Assembly: GCF_041146795.1 (NCBI RefSeq)
Contig: NC_135187.1
Span: 20,616,556 to 20,680,555 of the forward strand
Reading direction: 5' to 3'
Length of the DNA: 64,000 bases
Source of the DNA: Maylandia zebra
Taxonomy: Eukaryota; Chordata; Actinopteri; Cichliformes; Cichlidae
A program made the translations under genes and the position numbers. The notes beneath the pieces were generated by a model, which had not been told where the DNA came from, did not search any database, and saw nothing but the letters and a program-made list of their open reading frames with translations. Below are positions 34,943-46,454 of this stretch, one piece after another. Every line of letters begins with the position of its first letter. The first letter of the stretch is position 1.

Positions 34943-35986
34943 TCTTCATTAGTAACAGTTTTCTTGCGTCCACATTTTGGCAAATCCAACACTGAACCAG
35001 TTTCACGAAACTTAGCAAGCAGTTTGCTGACTGTAGCATGGGAGATGGGTGGTCTCGTAGGGTGTCTTGCATTGAAATCTGCTGCAATGACCCGGTTACT
35101 GCGTTCACCAGATATCAACATGTTATGGGGAAATGTTTTTATGCTTTGCTTCATAATAATAGTGTTCATATTTTACACTGTGCAGCCCAGCTTCTAAACA
35201 GTAAACTGTAAGCCATATAAGCCATATGATAAGACCACATGAGATTAACACACAAAGCTGAGTTTTGCAGAAGTTGACTCACAAACAGCACCCACACACG
35301 AACATGAAAAACAGGAACTGCTATGCTTGTTAAATAAAGGAAACGCCTGCGACTCGGTGTGAGTCTCTCTGAGTCTTCACCCGTGCACGTTAACTGTCAA
35401 AGTGTCTGAGTGTCATTTCTTCACCTGAGCGTTTGATAATTGTTTAATCCCGAACACAACACAAATTCGATCCGCTCCTCACGTGTTAACCTCTTCGACA
35501 TGTCAATGGCTGTGAACAAAGAGAAACTTGTAAATAACTCATGAAATAATAAAGTTACGTTGAAACCAAGCACACCATTGTTTTTCTTGTGACATTACCA
35601 ATAAGTTTGATGTGTCACATGGCCCTCTTCCTATTGAAAAAACAAAAGTTGTATCCAAGATGGCCGACTTCTAAATGGCCACCATGGTCACCACCCATCT
35701 TGAGGAGTTTGCCCCCTCACATATACTAATGTGCCACAAACAGGACTTTAATATCACCAACCATTCCCATTTTATTACGGTGTATCCATATAAATGGCCC
35801 ACCCATGTATTTTAATACCCAATATTATGAGCATGCTTTTTGAACATGAATTTCACAATTCATCAAAGGACATTATGATTTTTGTAATTCTAATATTTTT
35901 GAAGGTGCCTATTAACATTTAGTTTGTTCTGGATTTAAAAAAAAATCATAATCCTGTTCCTCGTCTTCTTTCTGTGTTTCCTTCAG

Positions 35987-36411
35987 CTGACCATGGAGCT
36001 AAACTACTACGTGGAAACTGTCCCACATTCTGGTACAGCTTCAATGGCCGCTGCTACAAATATGTTTCTGCAAGCATGGCCTGGGCTGATGCAGAGCTCC
36101 ACTGTGTGTCACAGGGAGCCAACCTGGCATCTATCCACAGTTTGGAGGAACATCAGTTTGTGAAAGTCCTGATCAGCAACTTTGACCCCACTGAAGGATA
36201 CACCTGGATTGGACTCACAGATCTCCATAAAGAAGGAGGCTGGATGTGGTCTGATGGTACTCCAGTGGATTTCACCTATTGGACTTCAAATCAGCCAGAG
36301 AACATGGGAGGAAATGAACACTGTGTTCATAAAAACTTTGGTATGAAGTGGATTGACAGTCGATGTTCTGAAAGTTTTCCCTTTGTCTGTGCAACTCGCT
36401 GTTCTCAGTAA
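35987..36411 (+). CDS. C-type lectin D, intact lectin exon without leader
   Basis: The acceptor TGTTTCCTTCAG is followed by a 425-base open exon in the family phase. It encodes ADHGAKLLRGNCPTFWYSFN and the rest of a complete domain: MAWADAELHC, TWIGLTDLHKEGGWMWSDG, YWTSNQPENMGGNEHC, KWIDSRC, FVCATRCSQ and a stop. The triplet is QPE and the usual WND is WID, so the calcium site is altered. The last intra-exon cysteine is kept but the tail is shorter than in A. No promoter or leader exon is visible in the roughly 170 bases before it; further upstream is all transposon (31976-35812). Either the leader was lost to those insertions or it lies very far upstream. The variant poly(A) signal ATTAAA is at 36427. 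It could be a pseudogene under little decay. Confidence 0.6.
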
Positions 36412-36618
36412 CTGAGATTCTTACATATTAAAGAACTAGTAACAGATCATGATCAATTAGAATGGTTACACATTTTGTGATTACTTACATATTCAGTAAC
36501 TAGGTGTGTTGAAATTAATGAAATTAACAGTAACTCTGGGTGTACATAGCCTGTCATGTAACATGCAAACAAATTTGTATGTGTAAAAAGTTACACCTGT
36601 TCTAACCTACATCTGTAC

Positions 36619-37994
36619 TAGAGATGGACCAATCCGATATTACGTATCGGTATCGGTCCGATACTGACCTAAATTACTGGATCGGATATCGGAGAAAAAT
36701 AAAAAATGTAATCCGATCCATTAAATATCACGAAAGCACCTCACAAAACTTGCAACACGCCGTAACTCACCTCAGAACGTTAGCACGTCGGAGCAGTATG
36801 CATCACGTGATAGAGCGGCTGTGGCATGCGGGACCTGTCGGTGGTCTGGATAGCATTTGGAGCTTCGCTAGCAACCCGGCATTTCATCTCCGACAAAGTT
36901 ATCCCCGAGAGAAGTAAAGCAAGTGTGTAAGTCCATCTCTGAATGTTTGTAAAGCATTCCTGCGTTAAGCTTAACAAGCGACTGCCTCTTCTTGCTGCTA
37001 CTTCAATCGTGAAACTGCTTAAATGATCAGCTGATCGGCTTTTCTGTCGCGAGTCCGTCTCTCTTGTTTGCTTTTGGTCCACTTTGCGCCAGAAAGAGGA
37101 AACCAGCGGTTGAACAACACCAGCATGTTTAAGTTTGATAAGCTGTTGTTAGAATTTATTTAATATTACTTTCTATACCAGGATCTTTTTCTACGTAGCT
37201 GATGGCTGGTAACTGTGCAGGGGCGGATCTAGCAAAGTTTAGCCAGGGGGGCCGATAGGGCATTAACTGGGAAAGGGGGCACAAAGACATACTTTTCTTT
37301 CTTATTCTCATTTAAAATGTCTAGCTTTTAATAAATAATTATCTGACACCCAAAGTTTTAATTTGATGTAAAATGAATAGAAGTCAATTACTGTATATAG
37401 TGACTATTAAGTCTAATATATATACCCTAGTAAGCTATAGTACTTTTTCCTTTGGGAAGGTACCATCTGTGCAGTCTGCAATTTTGTTGAAGAAAGATGT
37501 TGAATCTATTTAATATTTCTTGAAAAATAATTGATTTCTGTGCATTTTTTTTTCACACTGCATCAAATTAAGGTTGATTACATCGATTAAGCATCATGAG
37601 GTGGAGCGTGAGGGGTGGTTCCCTATTTTTTATTTATTTATTTTTGTTGTTGCTGGGAGTTGGAACCCTATTAGTTAGGTTGCTTAATATTTATGCTAAG
37701 TACTCTTTAAAATACCAGAATAGGGAGGATGGTGTAGGTCTAAGTTTATTAGATTGATCAGTATTGCTGAACTATGAAATATTTTTTTTGTATACAGGTA
37801 TAACAGAATAGCTTTAGTGTAGTTGTTGTTTTAAACTTGAGTATGAACTTATACAAAATGCAGCAAGATATTTAAAAAACAGTTTTGTTGATTAAAAGAA
37901 ACGATATCGGATTCATATCGGTATCGGCAGATATCCAAATTTATGATATCGGTATCGGTATCGGACATAAAAAAGTGGTATCGTGCCATCTCTA
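36619..37994 (+). mobile_element. 1.4-kb hAT-like element, copy 2
   Basis: TAGAGATGGACCAATCCGAT ... GGTATCGTGCCATCTCTA. Target duplication ATCTGTAC (36611-36618) versus TTCTGTAC (37995-38002), seven of eight matching. Opposite orientation to copy 1 at 9498. Confidence 0.9.
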
Positions 37995-38002
37995 TTCTGT
38001 AC

Positions 38003-39066
38003 AAAGATGACCAAAGCTGCTCTTGGTTAACTTAAAAAGGAAGAGTATGAAGATATTTCAGTTGAGCTGATTCCAATAAAATGAACTCTGTTAACAAGTG
38101 GATCTTTGTGTGTTTGTGTAAGGGAGTGATCAGTGGTTGTTTTGACAGGGGTGCAGCAATATGATATCCTGATAAGTGCTATTAATAACTACTGATCAGT
38201 ACTACTACAATTTGTAGTCATGATAATTAATCCTTTAAAATAGCAGAGAACTTTTATTGTCTCACTTCCAGGGATGTTAAACACGCAGAAAGGGTAAACA
38301 GTCAAAATCAACATTTTAAGCCATATGATAATGATAATGCTATTGAGAAAACTCTACTTATTGGCAGCTCTAGAGGTCACTTATTATTATCCACATTATA
38401 AAAAAATCTGAGCTATAAACTCTAGTTTAGTTGTCTAGTTGTGGCTGCGTTGTGGTCACTAAGGACAGGGCTGAGCTTGATGAACCTGCTTCTAGGAAAA
38501 GGAACCAAAAAAGAGCTGGTTGATGTGATGACGCCCATCTCCTCTTTTTGATGTCAAATTCTGTAATGGAGAGGAAACTAAAAGGAGCCTAGAAGCCTAC
38601 ATGGTTGCAACAGTGTTTTGTCACTGTTATAAAAGTATTGTTCTTAAAGCAACATAGTTAAAAACCTGTATATAAAAAGTTTACAGTGTAAGATGATGAT
38701 TATGATTCTTATTACTTCCCATTCTGATGCTGGGTTTAAATTCACCAAGTTATCTTGACAATGTCTACATGGCTAAATATACACAGGTGCCGCCATATGA
38801 TTGGCTGATTATTTGTCTTAATGAGAAGTTGAACAGCTGACCCTAATACAATCCAATACAATCTAAAATGTCAAAAAAGAGCAATAACTTCCCCCTCCCA
38901 TCCAATCAGATTTTACTTTGTCACTTCTTGATTCAAAAGGAACATTTTATTCTGTCAAAATATTACAGAAAATAAATTTGCTTATAGTTTTATCACATGT
39001 CACAGGAAGCTTATATTTCTGATACTGAATGCAGGTGGTAGATTCAGGGACACAACAAGTGCATTT
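38003..39066. other. Intergenic DNA, no gene seen
   Basis: AT-rich with no supported coding region, RNA gene or clear repeat. Confidence 0.4.
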
Positions 39067-39122
39067 GGCCAATGATATCACAGCAGCAATGCAAGCAGCC
39101 TTTCTGAAAGCTATAGAGCCTA
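39067..39122 (+). promoter_or_regulatory. Orphan lectin promoter relic (J)
   Basis: GGCCAATGATATCACAGCAG, then GCAGCCTTTCTGAAAGCTATAGAG. The CCAAT/TGATATCA half is perfect; the TATA half has decayed to CTATAGAG. A transposon starts at 39123, directly after it, and no lectin exon follows. It marks a lost gene. Confidence 0.6.
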
Positions 39123-40443
39123 CACTGAAAAAAAGGCCATGTTGGATTTACTTGATTCAATAATGGACATTTGTTGCACACAAATGTTTTGCTTTGGCAG
39201 AAAATTAAACAACCGAGTTAAATCAACACAACTTTTTCATATTCAATAATCCTGTGCATTTTGTGTTTCTAAAACGCGATTGAAACATGTTCAGATGAAG
39301 TAAGTTGAGCTCTTGGAATGTTTTAATCCTTCACAATTTTGTCATTTTATTTCAACACTATTTAATAACTTTTACCCCAATAATACTTGGTCACTTAAAT
39401 ACTACATGTTGTCTTCATATTACATAATGTTCAACAAAGTCTAGATCCTGGTTACCATAAAAGTTGAATGGATTTACAATGACTACCATCCTCCGGGTTG
39501 CAGGAGGGCTGGGAAATAACCCTGAAATGATAGGTTACGAGGCAGGGTACACCCTGGACACCTCACCAGTCTATCACATAGAAACAAACAACCATTTACA
39601 CTTACATTCACGGGTAATTTAGAATCAGTTAACCCTAACTCTAATAACTGCATGATGTTTAACTGTGGGAGGAAACCAGAATACCCAGAGAGAGGCCACT
39701 GCAAACTAGCCAGAATGTGGATTTGAACCCAGGACCTTCTTACTGTGAAGCAACAGCACTAACCACCATGCCAACAATCTAGGAAACACAGGAAAGCTAT
39801 GATTTCCTGTGTTTGATGCAGAATTTTTTTGTTTTTGTCCTTAACAGGTTAATCCACAATAAATAGCAATAGCATGCACGTGGTGTGTGTGTAGTTCTCT
39901 GCCTCTTATAACTCCACTGATTTTCCTGCAGTTTGAAATCTTGTGCGATCTTGTGAATTTCATGAGTTCAGCAACTAACCACTCTTACTAGATTGTATCA
40001 GGTCGTCTCAACAAGAACAAATTAAGTTTTTGAATTCCATGCAAATCCTACATGATTTAATTACGTTCATAGAAACATGAAATTATTGTGTTCAAATTAC
40101 AAGTTAGACTTTTTTAATGTAACAACCACCCAATTTACTTTTTTTGGTATACCAAAAAAAGTAGAGGTGGCTGCTCGACTTGACTGAGATGGATGCCTTC
40201 CTGAAACCACGATCTAAAGAGCGCGAGTCTGAAACCCGTGCAGTGTCACGGGATTTAACATTGCTATATTATTGACTTACTTCACTTGAACATGATATGA
40301 ACAATTTAATCTAGCCTCTCTGCATATCATGTAGTTTCTACACTATATAGTTACACTTAACTTTAAAGCATGAGGCAATTGTGTTAAATACACGCAAGAT
40401 GCTTATGTAAATCCAAGAGCTGGCCAATCCCTTTTTTTCAGTG
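39123..40443. mobile_element. 1.3-kb TIR element
   Basis: CACTGAAAAAAAGGCCATG at the left and CCAATCCCTTTTTTTCAGTG at the right are inverted repeats flanked by TA on both sides. A GTAAATCCAA/TTGGATTTAC pair lies just inside. No transposase seen. A 300-bp dispersed repeat is inserted at 39482. Confidence 0.7.
39482..39782 (+). repeat. Fish dispersed repeat
   Basis: GAGGCAGGGTACACCCTGGA, then ACTGTGGGAGGAAACCAGA and GAACCCAGGACCTTCTTACT. This is a very common fish interspersed repeat with a tRNA-like end. A short piece of the same family is at 49618-49670. Confidence 0.65.
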
Positions 40444-41951
40444 TAAAGAACTCAAATATAATCTTCTTTCAGTGTTTGGTTTGGCTTCTTGAGATGAACT
40501 TGAACTTTCCCTGTTTCTTCAAATGCACTTAAGAAACAAGCTGAGTCAATGAAAGAGAGTCAAATAAGGCAGAGTAAATAATTTGTTTATTTATTTATTT
40601 ATTCCTCAATAACTCAATCATGATGTCATGAGTCACTTGGACATTGTGGACATCCACGGTGACCACTTCATGCATAATGCACCTTATATGTGCATGTATA
40701 TGTGTATACTGTATATATGTATTTTTAGTAAGTATAGTGTATGTGTGTTTGTACATCTGTGTGTGCATGTACATGTATATACTTGTTGATACTTATAGAT
40801 AGCTATTTCTCATATAGTAATAGTAGTAGTAGAATAGTTTTATTTATTACTTGCATATTTCCACAAACCTATATCCATAACTCACTCTGGGGTTATGTGT
40901 GTACATAGAATCTCAGCTACTGTTGAATACATTATATTGTCTTATTTATTTTGTATTTCTTGACCTGCAGGCCCACAGGTTAAGGTGGTTCCATCAATTA
41001 TGGCAGGTTGTTCAGCAAAGCAGGCCCAGACTACCAACACCATGTTGGACTGTGGGTATAATGTTCTTTCTATGAAATGCTGGGTTAGTTTTATCCCAGT
41101 TTTATTTGCTTTTTCTGGAGGCTCAGTGGTTTATAAAACAAAATCCTCCCTTCTAGTTTCTCTTCATTGTTTCGAGTTGATCAGTCCCTTTAAAACATTA
41201 CAAAAATTGTGATGTACTTTTTAGAAGTGCTGGATTTTAATGTATATGGTGCAAGTTCCATTACAGAGGCTACATGCATGTCTTACACACACCCTTCAAC
41301 ATACACCACTGGATATATTCGCTATCTGAGTTTGCAGTAACAAAATCTTTTTTGTTGAAGCTTCTTGAAGTCTCACAGGAGATCGTAGAGAGGTGTTTGT
41401 AAAAGGTTTTGTAAGCACGACCTGAGACAATTCTATGTAATCAGGACAAGTGTCATAATTTCTGGCTATAATAAAAACTACAGTTGTTCTTGAACTGATA
41501 TTCAGATGCAGACACAAAGGTCACACTCGTGAAACTTCAGTCATTGCACACAATAACTCATTTTTATATAGCATTTCCCACACAAAGGCAATTCAAAGCA
41601 TTTTACAGAATACAATAAAACAATTAAAGGTAACATCAAAGGAGCCCTTTTAAGTCAATCTGTAATTTGACAGAACGTAATTGTAAAAAACACATTATGT
41701 TGTGACTTCCATCCACACATAAAGCCGCTGCCAGTTGAGTTGTTTTTTGTTTGTTTGAAAATTTTGCAAAAGAAACCCATTCACCCAACCTCCCTGTCAT
41801 ATACGCCAGTGTCAGGTAAATAACATGTGACCACACCCCCATGCAACCACCTGAGGTGCAGGAAAATCTGAACACCTGTGTCACCATAACAAATACAAAA
41901 AAACATACATATTCACTTTGGCTCTTACATAGTACAAGCTGGTTTTTTTTT
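40444..41951. other. Intergenic DNA, no gene seen
   Basis: AT-rich. Open frames at 40985 and 41296 have no recognisable similarity or gene structure. Confidence 0.4.
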
Positions 41952-42055
41952 TAATAATAATGATAATAATAATAATGATAAATGTTATTTATAAAGTGCC
42001 TTTCAGGACACCGAAGGACACTTTACAATAGGATAAAACACATGACAAACACATT
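41952..42055 (-). repeat. Retroelement tail fragment
   Basis: An AAT/GAT-rich run, then ATTTATAAAGTGCCTTTCAG and ACACTTTACAATAGGATAAA, resembles the 3' tail type at 13677-13760. Confidence 0.5.
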
Positions 42056-42326
42056 GAGGGCGATTGTGGCTCAAGAGTTGGGAGTTTGTCTTGTAACTCG
42101 GAAGGTTGCCGGTTTGAGCCCTGGCTTGGACACTCTCGGTCGTTGTGTCCTTGGGCAAGACACTTCACCTACTGGTGATGGCCAGGGCTGATGGCTAAAT
42201 ATGGCAGCCTTGCTTCTTGCACAGGGCAGCTGTGGCTACAACTGTAGCTTGTCTCCAGTGTGTGAATTTGAGAGTGAATGAATAGTGGAGTTGTAAAGCG
42301 CTTTATAAATGCAATCCATTATTATT
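42056..42326 (+). mobile_element. tRNA-derived SINE
   Basis: The head GATTGTGGCTCAAGAGTTGG (A-box-like) and GGTTTGAGCCC (B box) is followed by an unrelated body and the tail AAAGCGCTTTATAAATGCAA, then ATT repeats. The head is too diverged to be a functional tRNA. Confidence 0.75.
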
Positions 42327-44033
42327 ATAGAAAAATGACAAAACGAAGAACAATTAAACAAAAGAACAAGATAAAATGAGTGTTTCTAAGTTTTTCTAAA
42401 TGTAGTTGTTTTAGTCTCTTTGCACTGGCTCCCAGTCTGTTTTACAAGAGCTTTATTGGCATTTCTCCATTTGGGATCTGCCCAAAGAGACACAATCACC
42501 ATACTCAGTAACTACTTTCAAGATGTAATTTTATGGGAGAACCTTTCCTCAGTTTCCCTTTGAATGTCCTCATCACTTTTTTGTACACTCATTTGTTTTT
42601 ATCTGTTTTTATTGCCTTTGACAACATTTTATCTGTCTTCCTTTAAACTTGATGATTTTATGACATGATTAACGGTTGGGTTTGCTGCCCTTGTGAATTA
42701 CTTTTTAGCACTGACCTGGAAAAGTGCTTAATAAACATTATTTAGACTATTTTATGTTCACTTACAAAAACACACAGTGGCCAGCTTTTGTATGTCTATC
42801 TATAAAACATGCCTGTTTTATTAGAAATAGCATAGGACTACAGAGGAGTCGAAAGTTTCTACTAATATTTGAAAGGAATTTATATTTATGGATCGTGAAG
42901 CTGACAGTGTGTCTCAAAATCTCAAGTGTACATGTGATGTGATCTGTTTAGCAGTCGATATGTACACTGCGATTAATGATCTGAGAACAAATAGGCCTTG
43001 AAGTTTCTCAAAATTTTCAGGTTCAGGAACTGTGGAATTGAACTTCAAAACTTGTGTGTAACTCCACAGTTTTTGATATAGACACTCATACAGAGGCCAT
43101 GTTGTCTTTTTTATTGTTAACCATGAAATTAGTTTACTAATTGTCATCACTAAAGAAATACTTCCTCCTTTTAATTGCCAGTTGCCGTTTATTTTTATCC
43201 AAACACACATAATGCACCTTTCTGATTAACTACGATGTGTTTATACAAACAGATAAAAACATATTATTACACTTTAACATGTACAAGCCAGAAGGCTTAA
43301 ATATTTGTTGCTGAAGGCAGAAAAGCAGCAGGTCGGGGAGATGATGGTCACAAGTTTTATTTGCTGTTAAATTCTGAAATGAAGGGAAACCATTCGGATG
43401 CTCTATTGAGCGTCTCATAGGCCTTTATTGCCTAAGTCTATTTAAATGGTGAAACACAAAAGTCACAATTCATGTTTGATATTTTATTTATCAGTTGTTC
43501 CATAGAAAGTGTTTTTCTCTTTCACTAAAATTGAATTTTGACAGATTCTTACTGCAGCACAAACCTCTTATAGCATGTTTAAAAACAACAAATTAAACAA
43601 AATGAATATATTTGAAATACAATATTACTACCTTAAAGTAAATCCTGCCCATAGAGTGAGATGCCTTGATGGGGGTTTGCTATCTCAGAGTTTGCACTTG
43701 GTGACCTCCAAGTCAACCATCAACAGTCATCTCTGCTACGTTTCTTTTCAGTTTTTTTTTTAATTGACACTAAGCTGGCCTGCTATAATCAGTTTATTTC
43801 TGTGCTGTTATAAAAACGAAAACAGTGTAGAGAGTTTTTTGCCTCATGTACTGGAAAAGCTCAGATACTTTTATTTCCCCTTACTGGTATACATGTTCGA
43901 TGTTTTTCTGATAAGAAATTATATTTTTATAATATAATAAAAATATAATTGTCTGACTTTTATTGAGCATCAAGCAAATTTATTTGGCCTCCTATGATGT
44001 TCTCTGACCTTTATCTAGACAATGACCAATGAT
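42327..44033. other. Intergenic DNA, no gene seen
   Basis: No coding similarity or obvious transposon terminus found. AT-rich. Confidence 0.4.
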
Positions 44034-44076
44034 ATCTCAGTGATCAGTGAAAACAACCTCTCAGGCAGCTATAAAA
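44034..44076 (+). promoter_or_regulatory. Promoter of lectin pseudogene E
   Basis: GACCAATGATATCTCAGTGA, then CTCTCAGGCAGCTATAAAAG. TATA at 44070-44076. The module is well preserved although the gene behind it is broken and no leader ATG follows at the expected distance. Confidence 0.7.
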
Positions 44077-44546
44077 GAAAGCAGCCCAAATCTCTGCAGA
44101 GACCTGAACATCCTGTAGGAAGAAGCTTCAGCAGTGTAGTTTAGCACTAAGCTCTGTGAGCCCTTAATTTAGTAAGGCCTATATATATATATATATATGA
44201 ACTGTCATATAAAAGCAATACAATAGTCATTTTTAGTGACACAGACATGTAAACACAAATCTGAATTATTCACAGTTGTAACTAACTATTTAGTTTTTGT
44301 CAGAAGGGCTGGTCAGTTTGAATTGTGCTAGTGGAAAAAGGAGTGAAAGTTTTTGACAAACGCATTTGACTGATTCCATCATGTTCACTGTTCAGAAACA
44401 CTTTCAGAGGCATAGAAAAGAAGGAAACCTGCCATTTGGTCTCAAATTTAGGATCTCGGCAGTATAGATCAGTTTAGTTTCTATCACTGATAAAATTCAT
44501 GATCTTGTTCCTCTTCTTGTTCCTGTCTTCTTCATAAAACCAGCGA

Positions 44547-44954
44547 TTCAAGTAACTGTCCCCCATTCTGGTGGTACTTCAACAACCGTTGCTATAAGTA
44601 TGTAGCTGCACCAATGAGCTGGGCTAATGCAGAGTTCCAACCTGGTGTCCATCCAACCTGGTGTCCATCCACACCAGCGATGAAGAGAGTTTTGTCAGAT
44701 CCCTGATCGGGAACTCTGACCCTACTCAGGCACCCACCTGGATTGGACTCAGTGACATCCACATGGAGGGCAGATGGATGTGGTCTGATGGCTCTGTGGT
44801 ACGCTTTTTTAACTGGCTTGCAGGCGAGCCAAACAACCTGGAAAAAAACGAACACTGTGTGCAAAACAACTTTGGTCCTGTTAAGAAGTGGAATGACGAA
44901 CCATGCTCTCGTGGTTATCCCTCTGTTTGTGTAAAACGCAATGCTTGTGCTTAG
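44547..44954 (+). pseudogene. C-type lectin pseudogene E (EPN type)
   Basis: Lectin exon reading SNCPPFWWYFNNRCYKYVAA, PMSWANAEF in one frame. It then shifts frame near 44640 to VSIHTSDEESFVRSLIGNSD, TWIGLSDIHMEGRWMWSDGS, NWLAGEPNNLEKNEHC, KKWNDEPC, SVCVKRNACA. About 20 bases encoding the conserved cysteine segment are deleted, and CCAACCTGGTGTCCAT is duplicated beside the gap. The expected acceptor CTTCAG reads CTTCAT. The triplet is EPN, the mannose-type signature, unlike all other copies. The poly(A) signal AATAAA remains at 45023. A (TA)n run lies at 44181-44198 in the former leader/intron region. Confidence 0.85.
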
Positions 44955-45029
44955 AAACTAAGACACTAATTCAACATTAGACAGTTAACCTGATGTTATG
45001 TTGGCATGTAGCGTCCCTCCACAATAAAA

Positions 45030-45762
45030 TTTAGCAATGTTAATATTGATATATCCTAATGAATATGTTTGTTAATTAAACATATTAAAAGTACAGAATT
45101 GCAAGGCTGGAGTAATGAAATTTAAAGACTCTGTAATACTATATTAAACAGGTGTTTTCATAATGCATTTGTTTGTTTGTTTGTTTTTCTGGATAACTTT
45201 AAATCAATAAAATGAAAGTGTTGCACATGAATAGCCAGTTACCATCTCCTTTATTTCATGATTATTATCTTGGTTTCTTTCTTATTTAAATGCAAGAAGA
45301 ATTCTTTCAAATAAGGAGCTCTAGGACTTCCTGGGCTGTTTAAGTGGGCCAGAGTAGAACAGAACAGCAAATCAGTGCAAAGAGGATATAAGAGCCAGTG
45401 TCTCTAACACACCCTGCTGTCAAAATATGATCAAAGTAACCAGTGCATGACAGAGTGGTCAGAATCCAAACACACATCTTTGTCTGCACAATCAGCTCAA
45501 TGAGACTTTAATGGACTGGACTGGTACTTTTTTAACACCTTTCTACTCAGTTGAGCTCTCAAAGTACTTTCTACTCCAAAGCTTCAAATACAGCAGCAAC
45601 TTTGTAATGTGATTTATTTTTGCTGTGACAGCAGAATACTACTACAAGTGTGCTGCGTACGTTTTTTAGGGTTCAGCCATGTAGAAGAGCACTCCTGAGA
45701 GGAAAAGATGTTTGTGGTTTGAATTTTCACAGCTGGAATGTAAGTACCTGTTATTTACTTTG
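45030..45762. other. Intergenic DNA, no gene seen
   Basis: Nothing supported apart from sequence around 45690-45790 that resembles 2540-2660, including the CTCF-like site. Confidence 0.4.
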
Positions 45763-45782
45763 TGGCCACTTGAGGGCAGCAG
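45763..45782 (+). promoter_or_regulatory. CTCF-like motif
   Basis: TGGCCACTTGAGGGCAGCAG, same orientation and similar flank as the 2608 site. Confidence 0.35.
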
Positions 45783-46106
45783 AAAAAAAGTCAGTGTGAT
45801 GCTGCTGATGTCAGATGATTGATTAACAGGTGACTTATCAATACTTTAAGATGCATTATGATGAGTTGTTTTAAGCATGTGTGCATGACAAATAACATGT
45901 TAGATACTCTGTACTAGTCATAAATCTGTTAAATAGTAGTTACATATTATCTTGGAATAATTTATATGTTGAAATTAAAAAAAAATAAATCTAACTTCAC
46001 ATGTTACAATTTATGTGATACAGGTGATTGAAAGGCTGTGTGTTCATCTTTAAGATCCTGATCCCACCTGGGCAGTGCAGATCAGTCCTGTCAGTGACAG
46101 AAAGCA

Positions 46107-46150
46107 TGATCTTGTTCATCTTCTGTTTAGTCTGGCTCTAGCTGCTTTGT
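46107..46150 (+). pseudogene. Lectin leader-exon relic (K)
   Basis: ATGATCTTGTTCATCTTC, then TTTAGTCTGGCTCTAGCTGC, matches the leader exon (MILLLFLF.LALGA). An in-frame TAG replaces GGG in CTGGGTGCT. No TATA box, donor or lectin exon accompanies it. Confidence 0.65.
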
Positions 46151-46454
46151 CTATGTGAGAGACAGGAAGTGAGATACAGCTTGGTGAAGGTTCTGGTTCT
46201 GATACAACTTCAGTGTCTGCTCGGCACTCTGGTGCTTGTCTAACCACAGCCATGACCAGGGATAATTCAGATGTTGTTAAGGATAACAATATTGAGAAGA
46301 AATGAAATGATGCCATGTGTTCTGATGTTTTCCTTTTATTTATGGAACCAACATAGTGCTAGAAACAAAGATACCTGCATATTCAATAATCTGTTTTCTT
46401 GTGACATGCTCACATCCATGGCCCTCCACATTAGATCCCAGTGTACATTTTTAT

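Larger units (their letters stand above)
33190..35812 (-). mobile_element. Mariner-like element, interrupted
   Basis: The minus strand from 35812 begins with a mariner terminal and leader sequence (GGGTGGGCCATTTATATGG-like). The transposase start follows (about 35169-34958): NRVIAADFNARHPTRPPISH, then ATVSKLLAKFRETGS and GRKKTVTNED, a DNA-binding helix-turn-helix. The frame is cut by the Penelope element 33284-34942. It resumes at 33283 with TSVAVLASFSKNPQRSTRRM before the LINE boundary. The catalytic half and second terminus are absent. Confidence 0.75.
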
